Assembly (NCBI RefSeq): GCF_000176135.1
Contig: NZ_ACZN01000018.1
Coordinates: forward strand, 310,001-374,000
Length of the DNA: 64,000 nt
Origin: Vibrio coralliilyticus ATCC BAA-450
GTDB taxonomy: Bacteria > Pseudomonadota > Gammaproteobacteria > Enterobacterales > Vibrionaceae
Direction of reading: 5' to 3'
The stretch's first letter is position 1, and every line of letters starts with the position of its first letter. Both the position numbers and the translations under genes were made by a program. Under the pieces are notes generated by a model. It worked only from the letters and a program-made list of their open reading frames with translations, did not search any database and was not told the DNA's origin. Positions 62,332 to 64,000 of this stretch are shown in pieces.

Positions 62332-63769
62332 AGTTGGACTCCGCCATTTCCCACTCTTTAAATTTGCGCTCTAGTGTCTTGCGCGCCACGCCTAAATCAC
62401 GTGAGGCCGCGGATTTGTTTCCATCGTGGTAATCAACCAGTTGTTGAATATGCGCTCTTTCAACTTCCTTGAGCGACCAGCTATTGGGGTAACCTTCTTT
62501 GGCTCCGCTATCATCAGGTAAGTCCAGCACAGCACTGCCGCTAGATACAGTCACAGACACATGCGTTTGAGGCAGGTATCCATTCACTTCTCGCCAATAA
62601 TGCGCCGGTGGCTTGCCAAGTAAAATACAACGTTCAATCAAGTTTTTAAGTTCACGAATGTTGCCCGGCCAGTCATAGTCGTTCATCGCGATAATATCTT
62701 CATGCGCCCACTTAGGGTCAGGCATACCCAGTTCAGCCGCTAATAAACGGGTAAAGAAAGGGACCAAATCAAGCAAGTCGGCTTTGCGTTCTCTAAGCGG
62801 CGCGACATCGATTTTAAGCACATTCAATCGATAAAAGAGATCTTGGCGGAAATTGCCCTTCGACACTTCCTCTGCCAAGTTTCGATTGGTAGCCGCCACG
62901 ACTCTGACGTCAACGCTGATCTCTTTTTCACTGCCCACGGGGCGAATCGTTCTTTGTTCGAGAACACGCAACAATGCCGACTGCATTTGCAATGGCATCT
63001 CGCCAATCTCATCAAGAAACAAGGTGCCGCCGCTAGCGACTCTAAATAACCCTTCGCGGTTTTTTTTCGCACCAGTGAAAGCACCGGATGTATGACCGAA
63101 TAGCTCACTTTCAAGCAACTCAGGTGCTATCGCGCCGCAGTTGATAGGTACAAACGGCCCTGTTCGCTGACTCGCATCGTGAACACCACGAGCGACCAGC
63201 TCTTTACCTGTGCCGGATTCACCTTCGATTAATACAGACGCACGTGAAGGGGCAAATTGAGTAATAAGCTGTTTCAGTTGGCGCGTTTTTTCTGAACTGC
63301 CAACCATGTCAGTTTTTATCAGTCGCTTGAAGTCATGTTTTAGTGCGTATTGGAGCCGATCGTTCAGGCGCTTATCCATGCAGCGTTGTACCGCTTTGAG
63401 CATCTGATCAAGGTTAAAAGGTTTGAGAATAAAGTCGGAAGCACCGAGCTTAAGTGCTGAAATCGCCGTTTCCAAATCGGCATAACCCGTCATGAAAATC
63501 ACATCTGACTTTCGGTCTTCGTCGTTAAACGCCTCTTCCCAGTCGATTCCTGAGCGCCCCGGCAAGTTAATATCCAGTATGATCAAATCATAGTGGTTGA
63601 CGACCCTAAGCGACTCCGCTTCCTCAATACTCCCCGACGTGTCCACTCTCGAAAACCACTTGCTGAGTGCTTTCTTGAGAATCGTCTGCATTCCGACTTC
63701 ATCATCAACCACTAATACAGAAAATGCTTGATATTGCGCCACTTTATTGGGATCTAACGTTGGGGACAT
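62321..63769 (-). CDS. NtrC-family sigma-54-dependent response regulator
   Basis: A 482-residue activator. N-terminal receiver with Asp in LIILDINLPG; AAA+ domain with Walker A GESGTGKE, sigma-54 loop GAFTGA and DEIGEMPLQMQ; C-terminal Fis-type helix (NKSAASRDLGVARKTLERKF). All residues for sigma-54 activation are present. It is the first gene of the minus-strand series, with its cognate kinase next. Upstream lie two dyads and an outward sigma-54 promoter. DctD/PgtA are the nearest recognised relatives. Confidence 0.93.
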   Translation of the reverse strand: MSPTLDPNKVAQYQAFSVLVVDDEVGMQTILKKALSKWFSRVDTSGSIEEAESLRVVNHYDLIILDINLPGRSGIDWEEAFNDEDRKSDVIFMTGYADLETAISALKLGASDFILKPFNLDQMLKAVQRCMDKRLNDRLQYALKHDFKRLIKTDMVGSSEKTRQLKQLITQFAPSRASVLIEGESGTGKELVARGVHDASQRTGPFVPINCGAIAPELLESELFGHTSGAFTGAKKNREGLFRVASGGTLFLDEIGEMPLQMQSALLRVLEQRTIRPVGSEKEISVDVRVVAATNRNLAEEVSKGNFRQDLFYRLNVLKIDVAPLRERKADLLDLVPFFTRLLAAELGMPDPKWAHEDIIAMNDYDWPGNIRELKNLIERCILLGKPPAHYWREVNGYLPQTHVSVTVSSGSAVLDLPDDSGAKEGYPNSWSLKEVERAHIQQLVDYHDGNKSAASRDLGVARKTLERKFKEWEMAESNYAE

Positions 63770-63794
63770 ATTGACTCATTACTCGTTATTGTAA

Positions 63795-63813
63795 TTGGGA
63801 CAGAGTGTACCAA
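63795..63813. promoter_or_regulatory. Dyad operator candidate A upstream of the response regulator
   Basis: TTGGGACA-GAG-TGTACCAA, 14 of 16 arm positions symmetrical. Its core GACA-N3-TGT is shared with the dyad 45 bp away at 63840-63858. Confidence 0.55.
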
Positions 63814-63839
63814 GAAAATTTAGGACGACGAGAATTAAC

Positions 63840-63858
63840 GTGCGACATTTTGTCCCAC
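63840..63858. promoter_or_regulatory. Dyad operator candidate B upstream of the response regulator
   Basis: GTGCGACA-TTT-TGTCCCAC, 14 of 16 arm positions symmetrical. It lies 57 bp upstream of the plus-strand sigma-54 promoter. The same 19-mer, with one change, is found at 36147-36165. Confidence 0.6.
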
Positions 63859-63914
63859 ATCAAATTTGCAAACACTATCTCATTGATATTTAAGATAAAG
63901 ATATTCGGTGTTTA

Positions 63915-63931
63915 TTGGCATCAAGATTGCT
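63915..63931 (+). promoter_or_regulatory. Sigma-54 promoter pointing out of the window
   Basis: TTGGCATCAAGATTGCT contains TGGCA and TTGCT at -24/-12 spacing, differing from TGGCACG-N4-TTGC at two positions. It should drive a gene right of the window, probably the target of the NtrC-family regulator. Confidence 0.75.
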
Positions 63932-64000
63932 ATTCATAGGCGTTAAACATAAAGCCCTCGATAGATCGCTCAGAAGCGGTCATTTGAGCAATAAAGTTAG

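Noticed and set aside
1..64000. tRNA or rRNA genes, CRISPR arrays, insertion sequences or integron repeats
   Set aside because: None recognised by eye on either strand; a dedicated search could still find small RNAs.

Overview
The window reads as a continuous stretch of a Vibrio-type gammaproteobacterial chromosome. The reasons are the gene order ccoNOQP-fixH-ccoI-ccoS-fnr-uspE-ttcA, the potABC locus followed by two potD genes, the DUF3305/DUF3306/TorD/Tat-peptide formate dehydrogenase cluster, and an AcfC-type binding protein. I see no rRNA, tRNA, CRISPR array, insertion sequence, integrase or attachment site. All assignments come from reading motifs and remembered family sequences; no database search was run.

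Layout. (1) 1-3.6 kb, minus strand: the right-hand end of a type III secretion locus (sctR-S-T-U) and a NarL/SsrB-like response regulator. The SctU sequence resembles the SPI-2/LEE branch rather than the Ysc branch. A large secreted polysaccharide-lyase-like protein is divergent from it. (2) 7.3-17.4 kb, plus strand: cbb3 oxidase structural genes, assembly and copper-export genes, a TauE/SafE-type membrane protein, fnr with a perfect FNR box, uspE and ttcA. (3) 17.4-19.7 kb, minus: DUF2987 protein, a Bax-like lipoprotein and a membrane protein. (4) 20.1-25.2 kb, plus: spermidine/putrescine importer potABC with tandem potD genes. (5) 25.3-28.5 kb: a GGDEF protein, cobB, and amtB with a sigma-54 promoter and NtrC-like sites. 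(6) 28.5-38.1 kb: a membrane-bound Cys-type formate dehydrogenase with maturation genes, divergent from fdhD. (7) 38.2-49.0 kb: a chemoreceptor, cytochrome b561, three LysR regulators each next to a divergent or neighbouring target, a YceI protein, a LasA-like peptidase, a degenerate metallo-beta-lactamase-fold protein and azlCD. (8) 49.0-53.0 kb, minus: an unexplained set of glutamate-synthase-like FMN protein, FAD oxidase and 191-residue orphan. (9) 53.4-57.2 kb: an SDR, an isochorismatase-fold protein without its cysteine, a small lipoprotein, and ybiT, which appears to start at an ATC codon. (10) 57.4-63.8 kb, minus: a six-gene series of NtrC-family regulator, sensor kinase, AcfC-like protein, COG4315 repeat protein, ECF sigma factor and anti-sigma factor.

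How the parts relate. Much of the window concerns respiration under changing oxygen (cbb3 oxidase, FNR, formate dehydrogenase, b561) and sensing or uptake of small molecules (polyamines, ammonium, branched-chain amino acids, the AcfC/two-component system). The less explained parts are the T3SS export module beside a secreted lyase, the FMN/FAD oxidase cluster, the stacked two-component/ECF locus with its operators and outward sigma-54 promoter, and a 19-bp dyad shared (18/19) between that locus and the formate dehydrogenase region. Enzymes that have lost textbook catalytic residues appear three times (SDR, MBL-fold, isochorismatase-fold).
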